Of a stretch of 64,000 bases of DNA, positions 33,945-47,327 are shown one piece after another. The position numbers were made by a program, and so were the translations under genes. The stretch covers positions 53,029,186 through 53,093,185 of the forward strand of contig OX392529.1 of NCBI GenBank assembly GCA_947623455.1, given 5' to 3'. The stretch's first letter is position 1. Each line of letters begins with the position of its first letter. The notes beneath the pieces were generated by a model, which saw only the letters and a list, made by a program, of their open reading frames with translations, was not told the origin of the DNA and searched no databases. This DNA is from Mimachlamys varia. Taxonomy: Eukaryota > Mollusca > Bivalvia > Pectinida > Pectinidae.

Positions 33945-36670
33945 GTGTCATTAAAGCAGGGACAGTAGGACAGACATTGTTTTCATTACAGCAGTGACAA
34001 TAGGACATGCAGACATTATCATTATTATACAGCAGCTGGGACAATAGAACAGACATTGTCATTATAGCAGGGCAGGACAGACATTGTCATTATAGCAGGG
34101 ACAGAAGGACAGACATAATCATTATAACAGGGACAGTAGGACAGTCATTATCATTATATAACAGGGACAGAAGGACAGACATTATCATTATAGCAGGGAC
34201 AGTAGGACAACATTGTCATTATAGCAAGGACAGTAAGACAGACATTGTCATTATAGCAGGGACAGTAGGACAACATTGGCATTATAGCAGGGACAGCAGG
34301 ACAGACATAATCATTATAACAGGGACAGTAGGACAGTCATTATCATTATAGCAGGGACAGTAGGACAGACATTGTCATTATAGCAGGGACAGTAGGACAG
34401 ACATTGTCATTATAGCAGGGACAGTAGGACATACATTGTCATTTCAGCAGGGACAGTAGGACAGACATTGTCGTTAAAGCAGGGACAGTAGGACATACAT
34501 TGCCATTAAAGCAGGGACAGTAGGACAGACATCTTTATTATTTAGCAGCTAAGACAGTAGGACAGACATTGTCATTATAACAGGGACATTAGGACAGACA
34601 TTATCATTACAGCAATGACAGTAGGACAGACATTGCCATTAAAGCAGGGACAGTAGGACAGACATCTTTATTATTTAGCAGCTAAGACAGACAGACATTG
34701 TCATTATAACAGGGACAATAGGACAGTCATTATCATTATAGCAGGGACAGTAGGACAGACATTGTCATTACAGCAGGGACAGTTGGACAGACATTGTCAT
34801 TATAGCAGGGACAGTAGGACAGACATTGTCATTACAGCAGGGACAGTAGGACAGACATTGTTGTTAAAGAAGGGACATTAGGACAGACATTGTCATTATA
34901 GCAGGGACAGTAGGACAGACATTGTCATTACAGCAAGGACAGTAGGACAGACATTATCATTACAGCAATGACAGTAGGACAGACATTGCCTTTAAAGCAG
35001 GGACAGTAGGACAGACATCTTTATTATTTAGCAGCTAAGACAGACAGACAGACATTGTCATTATAACAGGGACATTAGGACAGACATTATCATTACAGCA
35101 ATGACAGTAGGACAGACATTGCCATTAAAGCAGGGACAGTAGGACAGACATCTTTATTATTTAGCAGCTAAGACAGTAGGACAGACATTGTCATTATAAC
35201 AGGGACATTAGGACAGTCATTATCATTATAGCAGGGACAGTAGGACAGACATTGTCATTATAGCAGGGACAGTAGGACAGACATTGTCATTATAGCAGGG
35301 ACAGTAGGACAGACATTGTCATTACAGCAGGGACAGTAGGACAGACATTATCATTATAGCAAGGACAGTAGGACAGACATTGTCATTAAAGCAGGGACAG
35401 TAGGACAGACATAATCATTATATAACAGGGACAGAAGGACAGACATTGTCATTATAGCAGGGACAGAAGGACAGACATTATCATTATATAACAGGGACAT
35501 TAGGACAATAATTATCATTATATAATAGGGACAGTAGGACAGACATTGTCAGTGTAACAAGGATGGTAGGACAGACATTGTCATTATATAACAGGGACAG
35601 TAGGACAGACATTGTGAGTATAGCAGGGACACCAGGACAGACATTGTCATTATATAACAGGGACAGTAGAACATACACTGTCCTTATAGCAGGGACAGAA
35701 GGACAGACATTATCATTATATAACAGGGACAGTAGGACAGACATTGTGAGTATAGCAGGGACAGCAGGACAGACATTATCATTATAGCAGGGACAGCAGG
35801 ACAGACATTATCATTATATAACTGGGACAGTAGGACAGACATTGTCGTTATAGCAAGGATGGTAGAACAGACATTATCATTATATAACAGGGACAGTAGG
35901 ACAGACATTGTCATTATAGCAGGGACAGCAGGACAGACATTGCCATTATATAACAGGGACAGTAGGACAGACATTGTCATTATAGCAAGGACAGTAGGAC
36001 AGACATTGTCATTATATAACAGGGACAGTAGGACAGACATTGTCATTATAGCAAGGACAGTAGGACAGACATTGTCATTATATAACAGAGACAGTAGGAC
36101 AGACATTGTCATTATAGCAGGGACAGTAGGACAGACATTGTCGTTATATAATAGGGACAGTAGGACATACACTGTCCTTATAGCTGGGACAGTAGGACAG
36201 ACATTATCATTATATAACAGGGACAGTAGGACAGACATTGTGAGTATAGCAGGGACAGCAGGACAGACATTATCATTATAGCAGGGACAGCAGGACAGAC
36301 ATTATCATTATATAACAGGGACAGTAGGACATTGTCCTTATAGCAGGGACAGTAGGACAGACATTATCATTATATAACAGGGACACTAGGACATACACTG
36401 TCATTATAGCAGGGACAGTAGGACAGACACTATCATTATATAACAGGGACAGTAGGACAGACATTGTGAGTATAGCAGGGACAGTAGGACAGACATTATC
36501 ATTATAGCTGGGACAGTAGGACAGCCATTATCATTATAGCAGGGACAGTAGGACTGACATTGTCATTATAGCAGGGACAGTAGGACAGACATTGTCATTA
36601 TAGCAGGAACAGCAGGACAGACATTATCATTATATAACAGGGACAGTAGGAAAGACATTGTCATTATATA
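33945..36670. repeat. 32-34 bp minisatellite, left block
   Basis: More than 80 units of ACAGTAGGACAGACATTGTC plus ATTATAGCAGGG; a TATAACAGGG variant gives 34 bp units that alternate with 32 bp units on the right side. A higher-order marker ATCTTTATTATTTAGCAGCT recurs at 34531, 34674, 35017 and 35150. Open frames of up to 184 codons on both strands are repeat artefacts. The array resumes at 38657 after a mobile-element insertion. Confidence 0.95.
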
Positions 36671-38656
36671 AACAAGAGGCCCATGGGCCTTAACGGTCAC
36701 CTGATGTTTGACATGAAAGAGAAATATGGGAATGTTGAGATGAATATTTATAACAATACATTGTAGCATATCTGGGAGTGGAAAAAATGAATTTTTGAAA
36801 TTATGTCAATTTGACCCTTTTAGGCCCCACCCCTCAGGCACCTGGGGGTCAGTCAGTGTCAATATGTGCGTACTACTCAAAAGTCATGTCATATTGATAA
36901 TTTCAACCAAATTTGCATCATTTCTTATGGCAATTAAACAAATAATGCAAAAAAATGTTTTTTTCTGCCAATATACTATAGTAAACTTAACCCCCTCCAC
37001 AGGGGGAGATGCAAGACCCCAGAGTCATGAAATTCACAATTTTGGTAAAGAACCTTAAAACCAATCCATCTATGAAGAGTATTTGATTCCAGCATATCTG
37101 GGAGAAGAGAAGAAGATTTTTGAAATTTTTGTCAATTTAAACCCTTTTTGGCCCCGCCCTCCAGCCCCTGGGGGTCAACTAGGGCCAACATGTACATACC
37201 ATCAAAGTGTCATCCCATGCTGATAATTGGATACAAGTTAGAATGAATTCCAATACAAATCCAACAAATAATAGTCAAAAATGTGATTTCCCTATATAAA
37301 CTATAGTAAAGTTTACCCCCTCCCCAGGTGCAAACGTGAGACCCCAGGGTCATGAAATTCACAATTTTGGTAAAGCCCCTTAAGATCCTTCCATCTATGC
37401 AGAGTATTTTATTCTACCATATCTAAGAGTAGAGAAGAAGATTTATGAAATTTTTGTCAATTTGACCCTTTTTGGCCCCGCCCTGCAGGCCCCTGGGGGT
37501 CAACTAGGGCCAACATGTATATAGCATCAAAGTGTCATCCCATGCTGATAATTTGATACAAGTTAGAATGAATTCCAATACAAATCCAACAAATAATAGT
37601 CAAAAATGTGATTTCCCTATATAAACTATAGTAAAGTTTACCCCCTTCCCAGGGGCAAACATGAGACCCCAGGGTCATAAAATTCACAGTTTTGGTAAAG
37701 CACCTTAAGACCCTTCCATCTATGAAGAGTATTTGATTCTACCATATCTGAGAGTAGAGAAGAAGATTTATGAAATTTTTGTCAATTTGACCCTTTTTGG
37801 CCCCGCACACCAGCCCCTGGGGGTCAACTAGGGCCAACATGTATATAGCATCAAAGTGTCATCCCATGCTGATAATTTTATACAAGTTAGAATGAATTCC
37901 AATACAAATCCAACAAATAATAGTCAAAAATGTGATTTCCCTATATAAACTATAGTAAAGTTTACCCCCTTCCCAGGGGCAAACATGAGACCCCAGGGTC
38001 ATAAAATTCACAATTTTGGTAAAGCACCTTAAGATCCTTCCATCTATGAAGATTATTTGATTCTACCATATCTGAGAGTAGAGAAGAAGATTTATGAAAT
38101 TTTTGTCAATTTGACCCTTTTTGGCCCCGCACACCAGCCCCTGGGGGTCAACTAGGGCCAACATGTATATAGCATCAAAGTGCCATCCCATGCTGATAAT
38201 TTTATACAAGTTAGAATGAATTCCAATACAAATCCAACAAATAATAGTCAAAAATGTGATTTCCCTATATAAACTATAGTAAAGTTTACCCCCTCCCCAG
38301 GGGCAAACATGAGACCCCAGGGTCATGAAATTCACAATTTTGGTAAAGCACCTTTAGACCCTTCTATCTATGAAGAGTATTTGATTCTACCATATCTGAG
38401 AGTAGAGGAGAAGATTTTTGAAGTTTTAGTCAATTTTACCCTTTTTGGCCCTGCCCCGCATGCCCCTGGGGGGTGGGGACCATATAATTCACAATTTTGG
38501 TTCACCCTCAGCCATGGAAGCTTCCTGTAAAATTTCATTGAATTTAGTTCAGCGGTTTTTGAGAAGAAGTTGAAAATGTAAATTGTTTACGACGCACGAC
38601 GCCGGACAAAAGGCGATTGCAATAGGTCAACTGAGACTTCGTCTCAGGTGACCTAA
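36671..38656 (+). mobile_element. 2 kb element with five internal 324 bp tandem units
   Basis: Left end AACAAGAGGCCCATGGGCC then TTAACGGTCACCTGATG; right end a hairpin (GTCAACTGAGAC, TTC, GTCTCAGGTGACC) directly followed by CTAA. Internal units start with CATATCTGAGAGTAGAG near 36767, 37093, 37418, 37743, 38067 and 38391, a spacing of 324-326 bp, each with TTTTTGGCCCCGC and CCCCTGGGGGTCA. No protein. A 3' hairpin next to CTRR and tandem internal repeats recall Helitron/Helentron-associated elements; that link is inference. It sits inside the minisatellite. Confidence 0.8.
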
Positions 38657-38970
38657 TAACAGGACCAGTAGGACAGACATTATCATTATATAACAGGGAC
38701 AGTAGGACAGACATTATCATTATAGCAGGGACAGTAGGACAGACATTGTCATTATAGCAGGGACAGTAGGACAGACATTATCATTATAGCTGGGACATTA
38801 GGACAGACATTGTCATTATAGCAGGGACAGTAGGACAGACATTGTCGTTATAGCAGGGACACTAGGACAGACAATGTCATTATAGCAGGGACAGTAGGAC
38901 ATACATTGTCATTATAGCAGGGACATTAGGACAGACATTGTCATTAAAGTATTGTCATTACAGAATGGTT
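38657..38970. repeat. 32-34 bp minisatellite, right block
   Basis: Continuation of the array at 33945 after the inserted element, starting TAACAGGACCAGTAGGACAG and ending near CATTAAAGTATTGTCATTAC. Confidence 0.9.
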
Positions 38971-40164
38971 TGTACAGTTCTGATAAATAATTGTTTTCAG
39001 ACCTGAGGGACAATGACACAAACAGACATTGTCAAACACAATAAAGGGTGCCTTTGAATGCATGTGCTACATAACAAATGCTCTTTTAAATTTTCTTTAA
39101 ATGTTCTTTTAAATGACCAACAGCACACAATATTTCTGATTACATAACCCACTTATAATATCATGCACATGGAACAATCTTCACAGTGATACAGCAAAAA
39201 TAGCTGATGTACTTTGCACTCAAATGTCCTGGTAAAAAAGTCTGAAAATTTAAAACCATAAGTTTTTATATGCTAATGATTAAATACAAACTTTCAGTTC
39301 CCATATTTGTGTCCCCAAGTGAAAATTCATGCGACTTCAAAGCATTTTTGTCTAACACTTTGAGCCTTGAAATGACATTAAGTAGCTCATCCGGAATACA
39401 TGGCATAAAATACAACAACATCTATGTAATATGATTTACTCTAAGTATACGCCAATTTTTATTTTTTATTAACGCATAACTTTTATTTAGTAGATCAACT
39501 CCAGTCCCATGACGTGACCATATAACTCTCCTACATGTACATGAATACTGCGCCTTTTATTCAACACTCCCTCGGATGTCTAATCTTATCACAGATCAAT
39601 TTCCTTGTCCATATATACCTTTTGTACAATAAAATGGAAAGTAAGGAGTAAAAAAAATTATAGAAAGTAATTCAGTGTGAAATAAAGGAAATAAAGAAAT
39701 AGCTGGATGAAGTGACGAGTATGTAACAGGATATATATAATGATAAAAACATGTGTGACAAATCATTTTTTTATTCTTCAAAGTCGCGTGTACGTCTAAT
39801 AAATAATGTATAGGATTTCAAAAGACACACAATCCACTAGCTTCTATTTGGTACTGAAATCGTCAGAAAGGCGCGACAGATGAATCTCAGTCATTTTATA
39901 TTCTGGTAGTCAAACCATATTCTAATAAATCTGAAAAAATCAAGATGTGAGGAGAACCTGAGCAGACGGTTGAGATAATAAGCCGGAGACACAGGAAGAT
40001 GATACTGTCATGACACTCTCATTTTATGTTTAAAATTATCTATGAAATTTGACACATACAATGATATTCAGTGAAAAGCTTTTCATCTTGTTGTGTATTA
40101 ACAAATTAGAGGGTGGTGTACAGGAGTGAATATACTATAAGGCCTTGTGTTAGGGCTGACCCTT
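38971..40164. other. Unassigned sequence
   Basis: No repeat family of this window recurs; no convincing open frame. Confidence 0.45.
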
Positions 40165-40572
40165 ACCGCATTTGCCATAATTAGCACCCAGGGCACGTAA
40201 AAAATTGGTTCCAAATTTAAGGTTGCTTAGTAGGATAACAAAACAAATATCTGTCCGAAAAATAGAATTTTTATAAAGTCAAAAAAACTTTGATGTATTG
40301 TGACCAGAATGGGTATTACTCATGAATTGCGAGACATTATTATCATCACTTTCAAACATTTTTGTACAAACATTACTGATATTTGTGTGGGGTTTTTTTT
40401 CATGAAAACATAAGCACAAAGAGATTAAACCTATACTATTACATAGAATAATTTAGTTTTGTCATGATTAGTCAGGGCACTTGTATAATTTCAATAAATA
40501 CCATCACAGAAGGGGGGAGGGGCGCTTTTTAAGGATGAGGGATGCTTATCAAATTATTATGACGAATACGGT
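40165..40572. mobile_element. CGTATTTGCCG-ended element, copy 2 (uninterrupted)
   Basis: Starts ACCGCATTTGCCATAATTAG and ends ATTATGACGAATACGGT. It aligns with 12561-13380 across its length but has no insert at the point where the pogo-like MITE sits in copy 1 (around TTTAGTTTTGTCATGATTAG). Confidence 0.8.
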
Positions 40573-41260
40573 TTATATCTTTAATTATCACCAATCTACA
40601 TTATATCTTTAATTATCACCAATCTACATCACAGCATTGTACCATAAAAGGCCAAAGTCCAACTTTGATGGACAGGTATCGTAGTTGATGGTATAATATT
40701 GTGTTGTAGAACACAAAACAAATCATAACTTAAATCCCCCGGGAAGGAATCGGTATAGCATGCCATACAAATGAACATTGTCGGTAATGACTTCTAAACC
40801 ATGTGGAAATGAATGTTTGTGATTTTGAATAAATCTAAACTGACAAGAAATAGCTATCGAGCCAGTGTCTACATCACGAACTAGCGACATGGGATTGTAC
40901 AACCTGTGTGTATAGGCTCCTTCAACTTTGTAAAATTTTATAGAATTTTTTTTGTGAAGTAACAAAATTCATTGTGGTTGATGATAGCAGTAGATGATTG
41001 GTAATGGGACACACAAACTTCAGTCTTCTGACATACAAGGCAAACGAAGATAGTTGGGATCTTTATCAATGAAACTAATTTAAAAATCAATAAAATGGTA
41101 AAGTACAAATAACACTACAGTCATATTGCTTTGTGAGTTTGCTAAGAGCAATTATCAGGAACTTCCTTCACCTTCGTAGATACTTTGTGATAATGTGATC
41201 AATATCTGACCTCAAAAGTACATACAATTTAAGCCAAGGATCTGATATTTTTAAGTACCT
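40573..41260. other. Unassigned sequence
   Basis: Begins with a two-unit 31 bp repeat (TATCTTTAATTATCACCAAT and ATCTACAT, about 40576-40632). An 80-codon minus-strand frame at 40723-40965 has normal composition but no recognised domain and no splice context I can defend. Confidence 0.4.
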
Positions 41261-41453
41261 GGCCCTGGTTTCATCAACGTTCCTTAACTTTAGGAAACTC
41301 CTTAACTTAAAAATTACCATAGGAAAGCATTACAGAATTTAAGGAAAGCTCCTTAACTTAAGATTTTCCCCTTAAATTCTGTAATGGTTTCCTATGGAGA
41401 TTTTTAAGTTAAGGGGTTTCCTTAAGTTAAGGAACGTTGATGAAACCGAGCCA
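41261..41453. mobile_element. Foldback MITE (TTTCATCAAC ends), copy 2
   Basis: 193 bp near-perfect palindrome: GGCCCTGGTTTCATCAACGT pairs with ACGTTGATGAAACCGAGCC, and CCTTAACTTTAGGAAACTCC with GGGGTTTCCTTAAGTTAAGG. Copy 1 is at 12097. Confidence 0.8.
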
Positions 41454-42720
41454 GTAGTAATTTGTCAAACAGGAATCGAGTCCAAGAGTGCCAGTGTTTT
41501 GCCCACCTTCGTACAATCGTGTATAATTATGCAATCATGGCAAAATATTTTTTTTTTAATATCCTACAGACAGGGACACATAGATCCCAAGACCAATCGT
41601 TGTAGCATATTTGTATAAGCATTTTGGTTATAGGATTGGAATCTCAACTGTTTCCAAAAGGTACAGTGACTCAAGATTTAAGTCTGCAATCATGGGGGGA
41701 CAGATTCCAGAATCATTTCTAATATCATTACTGATATTTCCCCTATTGGGCCCCGCTCTCAGGACACAAACGGATCAGAACCACCCTTTATGCAAAATTG
41801 GACCCTCTTCCGCCCCAGGATGCTCCAGACCAAATTTGGTCAAAATCTGCTTTGTGGTTCATGAGTAGTAGGGATTTATATGAATAGTTGACAGACAGAC
41901 AACAAACACCGCAGTATGACATAAGCTCAATGGTCCTTCGAACTAGGAGAGTTCAAAACGGTCACCTCAAAGTGAAACCATGCAATCCTGTATGTACTTA
42001 ATAGAAGAGGTCGATGAGAAACTGTTACTCCAAAGGGTTTAAGTTTCCTGGGACCAATATTGTATTTTTAACAGCTCAATGGGTAGACAGGGACCAGAAA
42101 AACACTTCTCCAGGACCATTACAACATATTATGAGCTAACATTGTCTGTCCATTATGATCTTTTCTAGACATTTTCCCAAGATTCCATGTTGTCTTAGTG
42201 ATCTGTCGACATCTTTCTCAGAAGATAAAGCTAGACAATATCACTGTCTTGGAGATTTTGAATCTCCTTTCCCAGGAGAGTTTGAATCTATAGAACTCCA
42301 GTCGTGACAAGGTTTGTACATTACCCTATCACGAATGTATCTACATACATTGTATATATATGTCTGTACACAATATCATACACACGCAACTCACTTATTC
42401 AAAAACAAATTCCACAAAAACAAATATAAGAAATATTGAGTTATTTTTTGAGCTATGCAGTGTTAGAATGTTTGACATGCAAAATTGCAAAGTCAAACGT
42501 AGGAATCTTCCTGTTTTGAAAATAATGAAAAATTTAAATCCCAAGGAGGAAGGTCTAATTTAATATATCTCATTTGTGCATCCAGGTCTTCAAGTTCAAG
42601 GTTTCTTCACAACTTACAAAACAACATTTCTTAGGTGTTATCTCTCATTTGAAATGCTTTAAACTTTCTAAAAATGAAAGGGTGAATCACCCGATGTCAT
42701 ATCATAATATCAAAAAAGTA
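41454..42720. other. Unassigned sequence with GGCCCCGC-type element fragment
   Basis: 41640-41960 carries CCCCTATTGGGCCCCGCTCT, GGATGCTCCAGACCAAATTT and a GGTCACCTCAAA end, a fragment of the same broad element class as 36671. The rest is unassigned. Confidence 0.45.
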
Positions 42721-43395
42721 TACGGATAGTTTTGTCTGGCCATCAAAAAGTATTCCCCCCTATAGTATTTGTATCCTCCAAAACATTAATGTTCATTTTC
42801 AATATTATCTGAGTTACTGAAACTTACAAATTAAACAAAGCCACTGTTGATCTTCCCATCCATGCAGAGAAATTAATAGATTCTAGAGTCTAGAGAAGAA
42901 GATTTTTGAAATGTTGATTACAATTCCTTTCAGCTTTCTGGCCCCTAGGGTTAGGGTAGAAATCCCAATTTTACAATTTGATACCATCCTTCTCAAAGGA
43001 AGATTTTCATCAAATACGAATAAATGGCCCTTGTGTAGTGTAATTTACAAATTAAATGAAGCAGCTGATGAACTTTCCATCCATGCAGAGAAATGGCTTT
43101 AGTACCTCTGAAGATGAAGAATATTTTTGAAACATTAGTTGATATTCCCTTTGGGGCCCTGCTCTGTTCCCTGGGGCCCAGGATCCATTTTCCTATGAAG
43201 ATGATTCTCAATAAGTAGTATTTCCATATAAAGTTTTATTTCCCTTTATATACTATAATGAACTTTATCCTCTCCCCAAGGGAGAACGATTGAATGGTTC
43301 TTGAGAAGAAGTTGAAAATTTAAAAAGCTAACGCAAGATAGACAACGGAGACGGAAAGCGATCAGAATAGGTCACTTGAGAAAGTTTAGGTGCCC
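42721..43395. mobile_element. Degenerate fragment of the GGCCCCTGGGG element class
   Basis: Two diverged internal units (GCAGAGAAATTAATAGATTC near 42864 and GCAGAGAAATGGC near 43085, each followed by AGAAGATTTTTGAAA-like sequence) and a right end with AATAGGTCACTTGAG. Relationship to 36671 is by shared wording and order, not by close identity. Confidence 0.5.
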
Positions 43396-43733
43396 TTAAA
43401 AAATAAAAGTGCGTATAAATTTGAAGTTTTCCTAGGTTATTCCAATCCAGCAATATCGGGCCAAGGATCTAAACATGGCCTCTAGCAGGTGATATACATG
43501 GCCAAGTGGTCTTATCAGAGCTTCATTATCCCCGAGGCTGCTGCGGCTGCTGATCTAATATTTACACCAAATTATCACAAGTAGTGTACTTGTAGCCATC
43601 AGCATCTAATACTGTGTCTCCTCACACAGTTTGTTGAGTACAGTTGTATCAGCTTTGCTACATAAGGACATTAAAATTATAGTGTGCAGAAGTATATAGT
43701 CAACAAGCTAGCAGAGACACTGACAAGGAAATT

Positions 43734-44119
43734 ATCGCATTCACCGTAAATAGCACCCAGGGTGCCTATAAATAATTGGTTATGAAGAGGACACTTATTA
43801 GAATAACAAAACTAAGATCTGGACGAAAGATGTTCCTTTTCATAAAGACTTTAAGAATTTATTAATTGTGACCAGAATCGGTAGTAATCATGATGTGCGA
43901 TATTGTTGTCATCAATTTCGAATAATTTGTACATTAATGAGCCACGTAAATGTTCTTTTTCTTGTAAACATGAGCAGAAAGAGGTTTACCATACCATGAT
44001 ATAGAATAATTTAGTTGTGTTGCAATTAGTAGGGTTGCTTATATAATTTGTATACAGAACCTCTGCAGAAGGGGGAGGGCTTTTATAGGAGAAGGGGAGC
44101 TAAATACGGCAAATACGGT
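43734..44119. mobile_element. CGTATTTGCCG-ended element, copy 3 (uninterrupted)
   Basis: Starts TATCGCATTCACCGTAAATA and ends TACGGCAAATACGGT; same interior as copy 2, no insert. Confidence 0.8.
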
Positions 44120-44312
44120 TCAGTAAATGAGTATGTTAGTCAACACAACAGTATACTCTCCGATTCTGTGAAGAACTGTTCTACCTCGCATTGACTTATT
44201 GTTTGCATATGTTTATTTTTGGTGTATATATATCATACAGTTACTGTAAGTGCTGAAAAAGTGTCTTCTAAATAACAGCTTTAGGTATCATAAAAGTGTA
44301 TTTTGTGAAATA

Positions 44313-44786
44313 CAGTGTACCCTCGTTATACCGCCACCTTTCGTCCAAAGCAATTATGGCGGTACAACGAGGGTGGCGATAGTATCGAATTATGAAAATC
44401 ATAACCATGAAATAAATTGCATTATAGATTGCATTTCAAACATTTTATTAAAAACAAGCTTAGTATTATATCGTCATATAGATCTACATTGGCGCAAATT
44501 TATATCTGAAAATAGTTATTGAACTGCTTTTGCTGCATGCCATTCCAAATGGAACACTATAAAGAGTTCCTCGATCTCCAAAAACAGAACAATATGGCAT
44601 TATTGTCGAGGGAAATGTATAGCAATTCGGGACATTAGTATTTTAAATGGTGTGGCGGATGGCGGTATACGAGGGTGGCAAACTTAACGAGGGAATAATA
44701 TAGAAGGGAAATCCGTTCTAGAGGTTTAGGTGGCGGTATGCAAGGGTGGCTGTAGATTCTGGTGGCGATAGGTCAAGGGTACACTG
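44313..44786. mobile_element. Tigger-like MITE with CAGTGTACCC ends
   Basis: Starts CAGTGTACCCTCGTTATACC and ends AGGTCAAGGGTACACTG, flanked by TA at 44311-44312 and 44787-44788. The interior repeats GAGGGTGGC and GGTGGCGGTAT motifs near both ends. The CAGTGTACCCTCG end type is characteristic of pogo/Tigger elements. The 90-codon frame at 44250-44522 straddles its left edge and is not a gene. Confidence 0.85.
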
Positions 44787-46122
44787 TACTGTGCATACAA
44801 GCTTTGATTTTGGTACAAACAAATTTTAGTTGCTGTACTCGAAAACAGTTGCTGTAGAAAGTTATGAACAGGAACTAATTATTGCAATAATAATTTCGCA
44901 GAAAGCTTTTAGCGTGAAAATATGAATGTTTGCAGTATTGTTATGGGCAGTACAGAACTACATGGATTTTCATTGCATGGATAAACCCTAACCTAGCTAA
45001 TCCTGAGTAATCTTTAAGAGGGAAAAGGTCATCTTTACTGATAAGTCGTCTCCATGGTGATATATATAGCAACCTTGCTATCAATGTTCAAGTTAATACA
45101 ATAATGGAATGTCAATAATATATTGTCTCCATGGTGATATTTAAAGTAACCTTGCTATCAATGTTCAAGTTAATACAATAATGGAATGTCAATGACATAT
45201 CGTCTCCATGGTGATATTCATTGACCTTGAGATGTTCACCATAAAGGTCACTACATCTCATATCCTAGCCATCATTCAGTTTTATTTATGTTGGTACATG
45301 TAGATATAAATGCCACCAAACTTTGGCTGCTACAACTAGCCACCATTCACTTAAGCATAAACTCTGCTCTGTTTCCAGTTATAGTGGATATGAATGCCAA
45401 CTGCATTGCAGGAAAATAGCATGAACTACGCTTTTATCCAATACGTGATTTAAAGCCAGGACACTGTCTATAATTTCTCGTCCAAACAAGAGTTCTGCAT
45501 GCCTTGTATAATTGTTTTCTAACCTTCATCTCATGTTCGTATTTATACTCGTTTTGGGTCGTAGCCATATGAACCAAAACGGAACTGACAAGGTTTATAT
45601 AGTAACACTGCAGCGCAAATGCAAATATTATAGATCACTGAATTATCCAGTTGTCATATGTCAACTGTCTGTTTCAGGAACCAAAGCATTTCTTTTAGTG
45701 TCACAATTCTTCAGTATATTTGACCCTAAAAATCATTATAACACATTATAAACAACAGCTCTTCATATCAATTCAACATGAATGCTTACATGACAAAAAT
45801 CTAGTTCCTGGATGATAAGCGGATTACAAGAGCCAATCAAAATGCCAGATCACACACCATAATACGATCACCCGATGTCCCGAAGGTGGAATTCGTCTGC
45901 TAATTCATCCTAAGTGTAACTTCCGGGAAAGAAAATGGGATACATATTTGACAGAAAACTAGCAATATTATCCAAGGACATTCCCATTTATAAGTCTATA
46001 ATGTTTATTTCTGTAATTTATTGGGTGAAAGGTCGTATTTTATTGCTACAAGGAGGAGAATTTTTTTAAACTTGCCTGGGTGAGGTCTGAATTAGAATTT
46101 TTGTTTTTGCTATTGGAAAAGC
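44787..46122. other. Unassigned sequence with a 76-79 bp tandem duplication
   Basis: GTCTCCATGGTGATAT followed by ACCTTGCTATCAATGTTCAA occurs near 45049 and 45125, with a third partial unit near 45202. The 79-codon frame at 45512-45751 has no recognised domain. Confidence 0.5.
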
Positions 46123-46420
46123 AGATTCTTGTTTTACAATATAAACTTTTTGAAATATAAACTTGATTCATTTTACGACAACAGATTCTTGTTTTACAAT
46201 ATAACTTTTTGAAATATAAACTTTATTCATTTTACGACAATTATAAAAGAATTTAAAACAATCATTCTTGTTTTCCCCCCATGTACTTTAAAAGGGTCTT
46301 ATTGTGGGAGGAAACTGTGGCGTACGTACCCAGAGAAAACCTGCATGGTTTGGCAGGTGATCAAATACATTTTTGATTCCGATAAGGAAATCAATTTCTG
46401 GCCTGTATAATTATAACAGT
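46123..46420 (-). mobile_element. SINE-B relic with duplicated tail
   Basis: GTCTTATTGTGGGAGGAAAC near 46293 and the ACCCAGAGAAAACC segment match the SINE at 3469 in the same orientation. The tail region (AGATTCTTGTTTTACAATAT) is present twice with a 60 bp period at 46123 and 46183. Confidence 0.65.
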
Positions 46421-46738
46421 ATCTTATCTTATTATATGACTTAATAGTACTAATTCTCAGCCTGGATTGGAGCAGTGATGACGTGTGAGGAGTCTGTAAA
46501 TATGTCAAAGATCTTGTTCTATAAAGAGAATATTGTTATAGACCTCTACTTTGAATAAACAAGAGAACTAGAGGGCCTCCCAATCACTCATCTGGATACA
46601 ACTGTATCTTAATTAGCAACCATGTATCATATATATATCCTTCATATCATTGTCAATTAATGTACAAAATTTGAATGAGATCTGTCCGACTTGTCCGTAC
46701 CAGTACAAATCTTTGTCGGACAAGTACATCAGGATACT
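46421..46738. other. Unassigned sequence
   Basis: Includes AACAAGAGAACTAGAGGGCC near 46559, resembling the left end of the AACAAGAGGCCC family, and diverged GTCGGACAAGTAC segments before the next element. Confidence 0.4.
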
Positions 46739-47327
46739 CACTTGCCCGCTCGGACAAGTGATTTTTAGCAGAAACTATGTTTTTAGAAATGGCAAAAAAG
46801 ATTAAAATGTCTTTCTTACAAAATTCAAGAGTTGTTCATTTCGTTTTTCAATAAAATGTGACTTCAAAGAGATCGATTGAACTACGATGGCCACATTCGG
46901 GATTCACGGAGGTAAGCTATTGATATGTTATTTAAAAACACAAATGTGTTCCGAATATGATAATCTGAATCGATGTTGCGTTTGTATCAAAGAGATCGGG
47001 GTAAACCCAGATTTGTTCCGAACATGAAAATCTGAATCGCTGTTGCGTTTGTATTTAAGAGATCGCCCTATATATAAGCGTTTACATGACAAAGATTGAT
47101 CTGACTGTTTATATTGAAAACACGCTGACAGGTGTAATATGGATTTGAAAAAATCATTGTAATAATAAATAAGTACAACTGACACAGTTTTAAAGAGTTA
47201 ACTTAATTTATTTCATTATTATTATAATGGCAAACATTTTTCTGCAAGTTAGTGGGAATAGTTTGGACAAGTGCATTTGGCTGTCGGACAAGTAGATTTT
47301 AGAATCACTTGCCCAAACGGACAAGTG
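46739..47327. mobile_element. Terminal-inverted-repeat element with CACTTGCCCG ends
   Basis: Left CACTTGCCCGCTCGGACAAG and right CTTGCCCAAACGGACAAGTG are inverted copies, and each end is itself palindromic. The pairing extends to GTGATTTTTAG and TAGAATCAC. Related end motifs occur in the element at 57357. No protein recognised. Confidence 0.65.

Noticed and set aside
35684..36281. Long open frames on both strands (184 and 140 codons)
   Set aside because: They overlap on opposite strands over the 32-34 bp array and reflect the repeat.
40723..40965. 80-codon minus-strand frame as an exon
   Set aside because: Composition is reasonable but I found no defensible splice sites and no recognisable domain.
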